From Gnetum montanum (Eukaryota > Streptophyta > Gnetopsida > Gnetales > Gnetaceae): 64,000 bases of DNA. The translations under genes were made by a program, and so were the position numbers. Where the stretch lies: contig MNCI01009376.1 in the NCBI GenBank assembly GCA_015680685.1, positions 1,840 to 65,839 on the forward strand, given 5' to 3'. Within the stretch, counting starts at the first letter, position 1; each line of letters starts with the position of its first letter. Shown piece by piece: positions 46,245-56,585 of this stretch. Under the pieces are notes generated by a model. The model saw only the letters and a list, made by a program, of their open reading frames with translations. It did not search any database and was not told the DNA's origin.

Positions 46245-48381
46245 CTAAGATTCACACACTTGATTAAAATAGTGGGGTAGATTATAAGATGTAGTCATGT
46301 GATAAGAAGCTAATCCACTATGACACCCATGACCATAAGATGGTATGCAAGGATTGATATGTCTCCTCATCTTGTTATATTCATTGGGCCACATGGTTGT
46401 TGGAGTGTTAATTAATGGCTTGGATAAGGTAACAGGAGGCGTTGAGTTTGAAGAGGAAGGCACATCATAGTGTTGGGCTTGTGCTGAGTTAGAGGATGTA
46501 GTGGTTTCAGAACCATGCTATCTCTTTCTACGTCCATGCCTAAAGAAAGGATGCTTCTGATGTTGTGAAGGACTCCCAATATTTTTGATAGTAGTAGCAT
46601 AAGTAATGTTTATTGGTTGGTATTGTGGTGCTAAACCTTCAGATACAACTAGTGGCGATGTAGAAGGAGGTGAAGGATGAGAATATTGAGAGTAAGGAGA
46701 AGTGTAAGGAACATTAGGTGGTGATCCCTTAGAAGAGGACATGGGTTGATGATACTTAGGAGAATGATAATGAGGAGGTGAAGCAGAGGATGTTGATTCA
46801 GTTGGAGAAATAGGGTGTTGAACATAATAAGCACTTGGTTTTGTGTGATACAAAGGGTGTGGCTAATTTGGCAGTGGCCTCCTCTATGATTGGGGTTTTT
46901 CCATTGTGGTTGAACATAGTACTTCTATATGAAATCTGTATGTAGCATTCTTTCCCAATGCTCATGTAAGTGTGACAAGATTGGGCATTGGTCTTTGGGA
47001 TGATTGTACATGCAAACATTGCATTGATACTTATGATTTGCAGTTGAGCCCCTATCCTTATTTCCTTTAGCCCTTCTTTTCGATTGTTAAATGGTGTTCT
47101 GTCCTGTTTCTAAGTTTGGTATCCTTTTTTTGTTCTGTTTGTCAAAGTTATCTTGTGGTTTTCCATCTAATAATGTTTGCATATTCTCCACATTTTTCAT
47201 GTATCCACTCCATCATCTTATTGATCTTTGCCTTGATTTCATCTAGTGTTTTTAGTATTGGCAAAGATGGGGATGGTTCCACCTCCTTGAGGTGAGTGGA
47301 TTTCTCCTCTTTACGATTATGGACCTTTGTTACTTTAATAGTTTGGTCCTGTTGAGATTTTTCAACATTCTCCCATTTGGCTATTTCTCCTTCTTTTGCT
47401 ACCTGCTTAATAAGCTCTTGGAATTGGTGGGTTCGTAGTTCATATAGTTGACCTGGGGCATACATCCCTAAGGTCTCCCTTGTTTCATTATGAAGCCCAT
47501 CCATGATGTGACACATTAGCCTTTCCTCAGAGAACCCATGGCCTACGCATTTATTTAACAATGATGTGACACATTAGCCTTTCCTCAGAGAACCCATGGC
47601 CTAGGCATGTCCAGTGGTTTATGTTGCCCTTGTTTCCACTCTTGGATTTGTCTCCTTAAGGCTAACACTCTTGCATAGGTTTGATATCTTTTGCTAAAGA
47701 GTCTTACCATTATAGGCCAACGGTGAATTGAATTTGGTTTAAAGACCTATACCACACTTTTTCCTGGCCAACAAGTATCATAGGGAAGAGCTTAAGCCTT
47801 TGCCACCCATTTTCAATGTTCTTCCATGCACAAGAGTCATGGAAGGCTTGTAAATGATGTTGTAGATCTAAATCATAGCCTCCTAAGAACTTAGGAAAGT
47901 TGTTTAAAGCAAGTTTGGGTAGACTGCTTTCCTTGTAATGCCTGCAAGATATCTGAATGGCCTCTATTATATGCATTAGGCTCCTAGTGGCCAGCATGGG
48001 TTCATCATCGCTAAATAGGTTGTGAGTTTGTGAGTTGGGATGATGTTGCCTTTGTTCATGTTGGTGTTCTTGATTTTGTCCATGGGTTCAATTTTTATTT
48101 CTACATTGACCCCTTAAGGAATAGTCATCTGTGTCACAACCTAATGTTGAAAGAGCAGAGGAAGAGAGGGAACTGGAAGACTCGTCATGACTTTTGTAAG
48201 TCTCCCAATCATTCCCTAATGTACTCTTGCTATCCATTGAGAAGGTCCTAGGCCTTACGAGCATCACTCNNTAAGATTGAGTACTCCAAACTTCTTCTTC
48301 ATCATAGATTTCGTTGATTCTCCAATGAATTGCCTCGCTAGTTGTTGCATTAGTGTTATCTTGTGAAAGAGACATTGTCAT
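46245..48381 (-). pseudogene. gag of element D (broken)
   Basis: Minus-strand order: an N-terminal block (48,381-48,088), a capsid-like block (47,997-47,710: FPKFLGGYDLDLQHHLQAF and WQRLKLFPMILVG) and a block at 47,561-47,148 (CHIMDGLHNETRETLGMYAPG) that matches A at about 20,112-20,230. A zinc knuckle at about 47,020 reads CNVCMYNHPKDQC (CX2CX3HX4C, intact), followed by a Pro/Ser-rich tail (YYVQHPISPTESTSSASPP at about 46,835). A 58-bp duplication at 47,503/47,561 breaks the frame, and NN at about 48,269 is an assembly uncertainty. Confidence 0.82.
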
Positions 48382-48490
48382 AAATTGTGTGTGACTTAAC
48401 TGAATTTAATTTCTTTTTCAAAAAGATATATCGTTACTACCTTATTACAGTGATCTTGTATAATACAACTAACCTAGATAACTAGCATTG

Positions 48491-48508
48491 TCCTCGGCAA
48501 TAGTGCCA
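48491..48508 (-). promoter_or_regulatory. Primer binding site of D, tRNA-Asp type
   Basis: Minus-strand TGGCACTATTGCCGAGGA, next to the inner end of the 5' LTR; 14 of 18 bases match TGGCGCCGTTGCCGGGGA. Confidence 0.75.
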
Positions 48509-48509
48509 A

Positions 48510-49371
48510 TGATGAGCAGTGAGGTACCCCTACGCTCAACCATATGAATACAAGTGTGTACGCGCAATCTGGTCAAACTTCGTGAACGGACTAGTTGTGG
48601 CATCGAGACAATTATACGTTGATTGTAGTTCACTATCTTCCCACCTAAACTAGTATTTGCTTTGTCATGTATGGTTTGGTCCAGAGTGAGGTGTATGATG
48701 TGGTTTCTACTACTATGCTACTCCTAAGGACAATAAGAAATAACTTAATTAAGCTAAAGAGCAATAGGAAATAAAATCCAAGCTAGCCTAACTGCAATGA
48801 GCATTCGTCCTTAATCATTTGTATGCATCTTGGACTTTGTGTACTACTTCTAGGATTACCAAGTGCACATCACTTGAAACACTACTTGATACGCTATTGG
48901 GTTACCACGTAGTTACACTTAAATGTTCATGATTAAGGCATACTCATTCTGTGTTACAACAGGAATAGTAAATGACAATAAAAGAAATATCAACTAAGAA
49001 AACAACAATAAATAATTAAATAATTAAAAACTAAGTGAATGCTGCAATGATGGAGTAATCTCGATTTTTATTGCCGATCATGTGCATGTCCAAGTACGTC
49101 ACACTTGAACAAAGGTTCCATACAATTACACACATCACATTGCGAGCATGCACTAGGAAAAGAACTAAAAACTAAAAACTGACTTCAAAATTAACAAAAG
49201 ACTCAACCCCCCAAAAAGACTCCCTATGACCTTGCTATGTGCCTAAGTGCTATATTTATAGGCTAACACAGGAATCATGATATCATGTATATGATATTGT
49301 ATCTAGGCTACGATATCGCGTACCTGATATCATGTACCTAATATTGGGGCCTAGCAAACCATGATTCATCA
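48510..49371 (-). repeat. 5' LTR of element D
   Basis: 862 bp, same order as 40,246-41,103. Minus-strand TATAAATA at 49,260-49,253 with GATATC-type repeats at 49,275-49,350. Confidence 0.9.
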
Positions 49372-49741
49372 ATCACCCAGAGGCACAATACTTATCTCAC
49401 TAACGTGGAAGGGTTAGTGTATGAGCAAAGGCTTCACCTCTTTCAAGTGGTTGCACATAGGCTTGAACCTAGGGCTTATGACTTGAGAAACAAGCACCTT
49501 ACCCCTATGCTTAACCTAGGGTGAATGGATGAGTGAAGGCTTAACCTCTTTGAGTAGCTACCCCTATGCTTGAACCTAAGTCTTCAACTTGAGAAATGAG
49601 CACCTATAACTTAGGATATACATATAGTCAACTTGTTTTAAGACTCTTGAGAGGTTAACCTCGTGATGGAGGTGTTGGAACTCGAAATAATTGAAACATA
49701 GGTACACACCAAGATTTATGTAAGTTTATAGCTCAATGCTA

Positions 49742-49812
49742 CTTAGTAGAATCGAACATGTGACCTAGGGTTACCATGCCAAGACCTATACCACTAGGCT
49801 AACACCTCATTG
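49742..49812 (-). repeat. tRNA-like/SINE-like copy
   Basis: On the minus strand, box A ttagcctagtggtatagg and box B tgttcgattct. No acceptor stem is evident, so this is not a tRNA gene. Confidence 0.6.
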
Positions 49813-49910
49813 TTCTAAATAAGCTAATGACTTTTTGGGTAATAGTTACATTTTTAAGTACATATTATTGGTATCCTTATTTATCATAGAGACAAATATT
49901 AGTTGCACCC

Positions 49911-49985
49911 AAGAGTGTAATGTAGTGGTCAAGATACTCATCTCTTGCTTAGGAGGTTGCAAATTCAATTCAAGGGCTTATAACT
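49911..49985 (+). repeat. tRNA-like/SINE-like copy
   Basis: Box-A-like gtgtaatgtagtggtcaag and box-B-like aaattcaattc at tRNA-like spacing. It faces the copy at 49,742 across about 100 bp. Confidence 0.5.
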
Positions 49986-50145
49986 TGTACCTAGATTTAG
50001 GCAAGTTATTCTTGAGATGATATCAACATAGATTGAAAATTTGTTTAGGATTGAAATCCTAATACCTATTAAAAATTGGACTAACTAAATTCATAGTTTG
50101 TAAGGGTTTAAACTTTCCTTAATATGCGAATTCTCACATGAACCT

Positions 50146-50284
50146 TTGATTAGCAACTTTCCATAAAACAAGTAGAAGACAATTTGTCAGAGTTTCAAAA
50201 TCAATGTAAAAATATTTGGTTATCAACTTTCCATAAAACTAAGTATAAAACAACTTGTTAAGAGTTTAAAAATCAGACATAATA
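50146..50284. repeat. Direct duplication of about 70 bp upstream of the subtilase gene
   Basis: Two diverged copies starting at about 50,146 and 50,216 share 'caactttccataaaac', then aca(a/c)tttgt/acttgtt and 'agagttt(c/a)aaaatca'. Confidence 0.75.
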
Positions 50285-50289
50285 TCCCC

Positions 50290-50670
50290 TATTCCGATTG
50301 GATTTTTGATTCAATTTCAATAAGCGTCCATGGATTTTGAACCTCAAAGTACTACGTGGGTAAACCTCGGATGCCATAGCCATCCTCATCGACCTGTTCA
50401 GAAAACTCCGCCGGCGAAAGCTCACGCACGTATCCTCCTTCACGGCTAACTGGTCAACTAAAACATGCCATAAAACGGAAATAGTTCGCTCGCTTGCCTG
50501 CTCCAGACAATCTATCGCAATCCCAAACCGAAAAATCCGAATAAATGCTCAAGCGCAATTCCAGGCAGTTGACTTGTCCATGCATATTAATCTCGCCGAC
50601 AACAACCGGCAAACCAGTCCACTCACAATTCATTCATTAAAAAGAAAGAAAAAAAAATAAAAAATAAAAA
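50290..50670 (+). promoter_or_regulatory. Promoter and A-rich leader region of the subtilase gene
   Basis: Base composition rises towards GC from about 50,340. The only TATA-like word near the start is gcatattaat at about 50,582. An A-rich leader (50,637-50,670) ends aaaaATG. No binding site can be assigned with confidence. Confidence 0.4.
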
Positions 50671-52980
50671 ATGCAGCGTCTGGTCGCGGCGCTCATTGCA
50701 GCAGCCTTCTTGTGCGTTGAGCTGGCCGCCTCCGCCGATTCCCGGACGACCTACATCATCCAAACGTGCCCCGCCAGCCGCCCAACTGCATTCGCGGACT
50801 CTGAAACGTGGCATGCGTCTCTCGTCTCCTCCTTCTCCGCCAACATTCTCTACAATTACAACGCGGCTCTGCAGGGCTTCGCTGCCGGCCTCACGCCCCT
50901 GCAGGCGCAGGCTCTCCGGCAGCGCTACGGCGTCCTCTCCGTCCGCCCGCAGGTCGTGTACCACCTTCACACCACTCGCACTCCGCAGTTCCTAGGCCTC
51001 ACGGCGCCTCCGCCACGGCGGAGCTCCGCCTGGTCCGCCGGAAACCAAGGCAAAGGCATCGTTATCGGCCTTATCGACGGCGGCGTCTGGCCTGAGAGCC
51101 GCAGCTTTGACGACGCCGGTATAGATCCCCCGCCGGCGGGTCGCTGGAAGGGCACATGCGTCGGACCCAACTTCACCTGCAACAACAAACTCATCGGCGC
51201 TCGCTTCTTCATCAAGGCCTTCAACGAGGCCCAGCCCGACGAGGCCAAAGGCCTCCTGCATTCGCCGCGCGATGTGGACGGCCACGGCACCCACACCGCC
51301 AGCACCGCCGCCGGCGTTCCCGTCGCCGGCGTCGCCATCAACGGCTACGCCAGCGGCACGGCCACGGGCATGGCCCCCCGCGCATGGCTCGCAGCCTATA
51401 AGGTCTGCTGGGGCGTCCGGTGCTTCAACGCCGACATCCTCGCCGCCGTAGACGCCGCCCTCGCCGACGGCGTCAACGTCATCTCCATCTCCATCGGCGG
51501 CGGCGCCCTCGATCTCTACAACGATGACACCGCCATTGCCGCGCTCTCCGCCGCTGAGCGTGGCGTATTCGTGACGTTCTCCGCCGGCAACGACGGTCCC
51601 ACCGCCTGGTCCGTCGCGAACCTCGCGCCCTGGCTCCTGACCGTCACTGGCTCTTCCATCGACCGCGACTTCCCCGCGGTGCTCACCCTCGGCGACGGCA
51701 CCGCGCTCGTGGGTCCGTCCTTCTTCAACACCACCGGAGCGCCGGCCCCGGCTGCCAGGTTCCCGCTCGCCGACGCCACCGCCGTCCGCGTCCCCGGCAG
51801 CAACAGTTCCCTCGCGGCGTGCTGCGTCAACGGCACCATCGACCGGGCTCTGGCGGCCGGGAAAATCGTCATCTGCGAGACCGGCGAGATCGCCGACGAC
51901 GAGAAAGGCGTTGTTCTCCGGGCCGCCGGCGCGGCTGGAATGGTGCTCGTTAACGAGCCGGATCTCGGCGAGTACGTAGACCCGGAGGCGCACGTGCTGC
52001 CGGCGCTGAACCTGGGATACACTGACGGTAAACGCGTCCGGAGCTACGCAACCAAGGCCGGCGGGAAGGCGACGGCCGGGATCCGTTCGGTCGGCACAAG
52101 GACGGGCGTGAAGCCGGCGCCAGTGGTGTGTGCGTTCTGCTCCCGGGGGCCCAACAGCATCGTGCAGCAAGTGCTGAAGCCGGACATAACGGCGCCGGGG
52201 ATCAGCATTCTCGCTGCGTACTCGGAGGACCCGGGATCGGCGTCCCCAGGCGTGCCGGTGGTGGCGTACCAGATGATGTCGGGCACATCCATGGCGTGCC
52301 CGCATGTTGCGGGTATCGCGGCTCTGCTGCAGGTAGCGCATCAGGACTGGAGCCCCGCGGCGCTCCGCTCGGCGCTCGTGACGACGGCCGCTACGGCCGG
52401 GAACGACGGGCACCCTATCCTGGACGGTGACCGGAACACGTCCGCGACGCCGCTGGCGATGGGCGCCGGGCACGTGGACGCGGACGCGGCCATGGAGCCC
52501 GGACTGGTCTACGACGCGGGCGCCGACGACTATCTGGCGTTTCTGTGTAGTCTGAATTACACGGACGCGCAGCTCAGCGCCGTGGCGAGGCGGAAGCTGA
52601 GCTGCAAGAGCGTGAACCGCGGCGGTGTTGCGTCGCCGGAGAATTTGAATCAGCCGTCGTTCTCGGTGGTGTTTCCGAATGCCAGTGTCGGATCCGTGAG
52701 TTTGACGCACCGGCGGACGCTGACGAATGTGGCGACGGCGGCGTCGGAGTACGTGGTGGCGGTTTCGGCGCCAGCGGGCGTGAATGTTACGGTGGTGCCG
52801 AGCCGGCTGAGGTTCGAGGGTCTGGGTAAGAAAAAGAGTTACGCGGTGACGTTCACCGCACCGAAGCCGCCGAAGGCGGACGTTTTCGGTGCTTTGTGGT
52901 GGAGCGACGGTGTGCATGTGGTTCGTAGTCCAATCGTTGCGTCGTCTTGGACGACTCCTCCGTCAACTTCTTTTGATTGA
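50671..52980 (+). CDS. Subtilisin-like serine protease (plant subtilase), intronless, 769 aa
   Basis: A secreted S8A serine endopeptidase acting in the apoplast or cell wall. Residues 1-22 are a signal peptide; 27-100 an I9-type inhibitor propeptide (TTYIIQTCP at its start), with processing likely before TTRTPQFLGL (101 on). The catalytic domain has Asp136 (GLIDGGVWPES), His205 (DGHGTHTAS), the oxyanion Asn307 (FSAGNDGP) and Ser540 (SGTSMACPHVAG). A protease-associated domain is inserted at about 345-470, and an Fn3-like C-terminal domain spans about 660-757, ending VRSPIVASSW. Eight N-x-S/T sites are present. Length and lack of introns fit the large SBT1-type group; the exact member and substrate cannot be told. 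FCSRGP (489-494) has Cys where Ser is usual. The frame is intact. Its GC is far above the flanks and CpG is dense, so open frames on the other strand are shadows. Confidence 0.96.
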   Translation: MQRLVAALIAAAFLCVELAASADSRTTYIIQTCPASRPTAFADSETWHASLVSSFSANILYNYNAALQGFAAGLTPLQAQALRQRYGVLSVRPQVVYHLHTTRTPQFLGLTAPPPRRSSAWSAGNQGKGIVIGLIDGGVWPESRSFDDAGIDPPPAGRWKGTCVGPNFTCNNKLIGARFFIKAFNEAQPDEAKGLLHSPRDVDGHGTHTASTAAGVPVAGVAINGYASGTATGMAPRAWLAAYKVCWGVRCFNADILAAVDAALADGVNVISISIGGGALDLYNDDTAIAALSAAERGVFVTFSAGNDGPTAWSVANLAPWLLTVTGSSIDRDFPAVLTLGDGTALVGPSFFNTTGAPAPAARFPLADATAVRVPGSNSSLAACCVNGTIDRALAAGKIVICETGEIADDEKGVVLRAAGAAGMVLVNEPDLGEYVDPEAHVLPALNLGYTDGKRVRSYATKAGGKATAGIRSVGTRTGVKPAPVVCAFCSRGPNSIVQQVLKPDITAPGISILAAYSEDPGSASPGVPVVAYQMMSGTSMACPHVAGIAALLQVAHQDWSPAALRSALVTTAATAGNDGHPILDGDRNTSATPLAMGAGHVDADAAMEPGLVYDAGADDYLAFLCSLNYTDAQLSAVARRKLSCKSVNRGGVASPENLNQPSFSVVFPNASVGSVSLTHRRTLTNVATAASEYVVAVSAPAGVNVTVVPSRLRFEGLGKKKSYAVTFTAPKPPKADVFGALWWSDGVHVVRSPIVASSWTTPPSTSFD

Positions 52981-53171
52981 TTTTTATTTTATTGTTGACA
53001 AAGAAAAGGCAAGGGAGGATGGTCGATACGTCGACGCTCATTTGACTGTGCGCACGTGCATTGTGTATTGCACGTGTATGGAACGAAAACCCTTTTGCTG
53101 TGGTGCATTTTTGGCAACGTGAAGGCGTTTTTCTCTTCCTTTCGCTTTCTTTGGCCCAACAATGGAATAAA
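52981..53171 (+). promoter_or_regulatory. 3' UTR of the subtilase gene with poly(A) signal and two CACGTG motifs
   Basis: AATAAA at 53,166-53,171 is the likely polyadenylation signal. Two CACGTG palindromes lie 18 bp apart at 53,053 and 53,071, the core of plant G-boxes; whether they act here is unknown. Confidence 0.55.
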
Positions 53172-53975
53172 TATGTTGGTGTGATTGATCAATCCAACAA
53201 GTATGTTGGTATTATTGATGGAATCATATACATAATATTATATAGTTTTACCAAAAGGCTTCCTTTTAGTATTATGGACTTAATAATTTTTAGCATGATT
53301 ACTCTATGATTGATAATTAGCATTCAAAGTGTAGAATCTCTTGGACAAATTCAGGAACAAGTGTTTGGTTATCTTACATAATCAACGGAAACTAGTGATG
53401 GCCAAACTTAAAGGGATCATTTATACTATTGTATCCATAACCCATGAACACTTGTTTAAATGAAAAAAAGCAATTTCAATCTCAAGGAGATAAAAATTTC
53501 AAAGGAAATGTGTCAACATTCTTGTTACTTTTAATATAAAAAGCAATGTTTTGGAGTTCTCTAATTAGTGTTCTATCTCTAGTGGATTTTTCATAGGTTG
53601 AGAAAAAGTAAAAAATAAAGGTAATAAGAAAAAAGAGTTAAAAGTTAATCTAAATTCTTTTTTAAGAACTTATCTTAGCATTAAGCTAATGATCATGAGT
53701 TGAACAATTTCTTAATAAATTTTTATTTATTAAGCTTGAAAGGGTAAGGTTCTACCATTTGCTTAAAAAGTTTAAAAATATGGGGCAAGGATTAAATAGC
53801 ACCCATAGTTTCTCTATTAAATTTTCATATTCATGATCCAATCTAATCATTACTCTAAAATTTATGAAATTAATCATAAAACTCCTTAAAGTTTTGGAAT
53901 GATTTGTTTTTTTATTATAAGGCTTGGGTTTGTAGCTAGACACAATCACTTGAAGTGAGGCTAGGCTTTAGCTCA
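53172..53975. other. AT-rich downstream spacer
   Basis: Begins with a short doubled 'tatgttggt...attgat' phrase (53,171-53,220). A 65-codon minus-strand frame at 53,949-53,752 has no recognisable feature. No gene. Confidence 0.5.
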
Positions 53976-53984
53976 TATACTTGC

Positions 53985-54790
53985 CTTTTTAGAGCGGTTG
54001 AATATTCCAACACTTCACTATACAAGTCATGAGTGTATATGTGCGACCTGATTGTAATTCATGGATGGCCAATGTAGATTTACTAGTAGTTGAGGTTTAA
54101 TTCATGATCTTTCCCTTCTCACTTTGAGTTAGTGAGGTGCAAGTTGTATGGTTTCACTCTTGGTGAAGCATATGATATATTAATGTTGTTGGCTTAGACT
54201 AAGACTAAGTGTGAACATGATTGAAATAGAGTAATAGAATCTAAGTCTAAGTGTAGTGCAAGTAAAGAGACTATTCTAGCCTATAGGCAATAAGTATACA
54301 TCCCTAGTTTATCATTCACATCTTGGGCTTATGTAACTATCATTGGGGTTACATGCTATAGGGTAAACTAAGTAATAACACCATTGGGATTACCAAATGA
54401 TCATACTATACATTCAAAACCAGTTGCACTTATACTATCATACTAAGGAACAGTGGAAAAGCACAATCCTTAGAAATTGTAAATGACTTAATCAAAGTAA
54501 ATATAGGAAAAAGTAAAAATTAAGCTAAGTACAAAAAATGGGCTTAAGCAAAAGTAAAGTAAACTAAGTAGAATGATGTAATGGTGGAAAATAATCTTGA
54601 TCTTTATTTCTAGTCATAAACTATACCTAAGAATAATTCTCTCGAACAAAGATTTTGTACAATTGCTTAACACCACACTATGTGATGATGGGTTGGTATT
54701 TATAGTGGAGACCATGACCCACTACATCATATCTATGATGATGTAAATAGAGCTATGATATCATATCCAATGACTAAAATGATTTTATCA
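53985..54790 (-). repeat. Diverged LTR remnant, Athila-like family
   Basis: Landmarks of the family LTR occur in order on the minus strand: an outer end degraded to agagcggttgaat, the cgacctgattgtaattcatgg block (compare 'gatctggttgaactccatgg' at 39,100), 'gatctttatttctag' near 54,598, TATAAATA at about 54,698 and GATATC near 54,758. The inner border is probably tttatca at about 54,790. Confidence 0.6.
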
Positions 54791-55523
54791 ACATTAAATG
54801 TTATTACCTTAAGCTCAACTTAAATAGAAAATAATAAACAACCTAGAACTAATTCCATAACAATTCTACCATCCTAGATTCCTATTTGTCTTACAAACAA
54901 ATATTTCAAAATTGTTAACAAAATAATATATTGTTTCTATTCGAGACATCCTACTAAGGAAGGTTATAGTCCTTTGCTTTATAGTTAAGGTGCAGAAAGC
55001 AAAAAAGGGTAAAGAAAGGATCTATTACTAGATCCTTTACAAAGTTATTATTTAAATAACACAAATTACTTTAGTCAACAATGAATATTTACTATTTACT
55101 AATACTTAACCATAACAAGTAACTTGTATTGAAATAGATAAATGTAATCCAAAATCATTACATTTGCCTACACAAATGATGATATAATGGATGTAATTCC
55201 AAAATCATCATAACAACTTAAATCCCATTGATATATCATACAATCAATAATACAAGTTATCACATCTTCAATATCATATTTAGAAAATAATTAACTTAAC
55301 CATTCCACGAAGCATGTAAGAAATAAAATAACTACTTCGAAATCCTTAAGCATATAAAATACTTAGAAACCATAAAATCATATGAAATACCTAAATAACT
55401 TAGAATCCATATGAAAACCCAAATTTAACATATTAATGCCCTTAGGCCTTAAATATAACATTGCACTAGAGTTTCATGAAAAATACTTAGATATGGCCAA
55501 TATATAGATAGACATTAGGTGGC
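54791..55523. other. AT-rich spacer, possibly decayed interior of the preceding element
   Basis: The first bases loosely resemble the sequence next to polypurine tracts in B and D. No coding signal. The last five bases, gtggc (55,519-55,523), would be the target site of element G. Confidence 0.45.
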
Positions 55524-56434
55524 TGATGAATGTCAAAGTATCGCATCAACAAGCCCCCGTTGATGTGGCCTCATCGAGGGGGCCACATCGATGTAGTGTT
55601 TGCTACGTCTATGGGGCCCCATCAACACCGTACTGTAGCAGAAACTATAAATACAAGCTTCCCAACCATGTTTATGCATAATTAAGTCATAGTAGTAGTA
55701 GGGCTCTTACAATTTGTTCATTTAAAAGTTAGAATATTTTTCTGAGTGCTCATAGTAGGAGTTAGAAAGTGTACAGGTCTTTATTCGAGCATTGTTGTAC
55801 TTGAACCACACTAGTGTGTATGGCAATAAAATTGAGCCTTTTGATTGAACCTTGCATCACTTAGAATAGATTAATGATTTATTATGCATTTATTATCTTC
55901 ATTAATTACACCATTAATTAAGCTAAATTAGATCTTAAGCAATTAGTTAATTAATTAAGGTAAATAGATTAAATACATAAGTATGACCGCTTCAAGCATA
56001 AACACATATTTGCTTGGTAATCCTAGTAGCATTATTACTTGGTGCATCTAGTAGTGTAACACTTGGTAACTAAGTAGTGGTTATGTGGGTTTAGGACATG
56101 TACAGAAAGTGGGATTGGATGCTTATGTTAGGACAAGTTAGAGATTAGTTAGTGAGTTAAATTAAGTTGGTTATTAAATTACTTCATCTCTCTCTTTAAG
56201 CACCAAAAAACATAAAACACAAAACAATAAAAATCATATGCCTCAATTACACTTAACCATACCATGTGCATCACAAATGTAATAGGGAAGACAACGAATG
56301 ACCTTTAGGGCAAGGTTCACTTCCTAGAAGACTAGTGTATCAGAAACTATAGAGTCTACACAGCTCAACTGAATTGCATGTGAATGCTTCATGATTCGTA
56401 TGGTTGGGCATCGGGGTACCTAGACCACTCATCA
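55524..56434 (+). repeat. 5' LTR of element G
   Basis: 911 bp, TGATGAA...CTCATCA. U3 carries three palindromic features (55,544-55,565, 55,562-55,589, 55,611-55,622) just before TATAAATA at 55,646-55,653. AATAAA lies at about 55,825. The 3' end matches the other LTRs. Confidence 0.9.
55544..55622. repeat. GC-rich inverted repeats in U3 of element G
   Basis: catcaac/gttgatg (7-bp arms, 8-nt loop), gatgtggcc/ggccacatc (9-bp perfect arms, 10-nt loop) and the 12-bp palindrome atggggccccat, all within 80 bp upstream of the TATA box. Confidence 0.85.
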
Positions 56435-56435
56435 T

Positions 56436-56452
56436 TGGCACTATTTCTAGGA
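56436..56452 (+). promoter_or_regulatory. Primer binding site of G, decayed tRNA-Asp type
   Basis: TGGCACTATTTCTAGGA one base after the LTR, a diverged form of the sites in A and D. Confidence 0.65.
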
Positions 56453-56585
56453 ACTCTCTTTTGTTGAAACATGTGCTATCTAGGATTAGTGAGTATTATT
56501 AATATTATTGGATGAACCTAAGGTCAACATCACTCTCACACAACATATAGTTACAAAAGCACACTAATCATTTTGTTGTTGCAAA

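Larger units (their letters stand above)
40246..49371 (-). mobile_element. Element D: composite non-autonomous Athila-like element
   Basis: The element is 9.1 kb long, with LTRs of 858 bp (41,103-40,246, 3') and 862 bp (49,371-48,510, 5') and perfect 5-bp target duplications atcac (40,241-40,245 and 49,372-49,376). On the minus strand: LTR, tRNA-Asp-type primer site, gag, no protease/RT/integrase, the family 3' region (46,100-44,728), an internal U3-like piece (44,727-44,575), an unrelated ORF of about 930 codons (44,085-41,292), polypurine tract, LTR. The perfect outer duplication shows that the composite moved as one unit, with enzymes from elsewhere. Confidence 0.88.
49377..50145. other. 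Repeat-rich spacer upstream of the subtilase gene
   Basis: Repeated 'gcttaacctctttgagtagc' and 'cttgaacctaggg' phrases at 49,420-49,600, then two tRNA-like repeats listed separately. No gene. Confidence 0.5.

Noticed and set aside
50992-52917. 641-codon open frame on the minus strand opposite the subtilase gene
   Set aside because: GC-rich coding DNA leaves the opposite strand open; the translation is Arg/His-rich with no domain, while the plus strand has all subtilase motifs.
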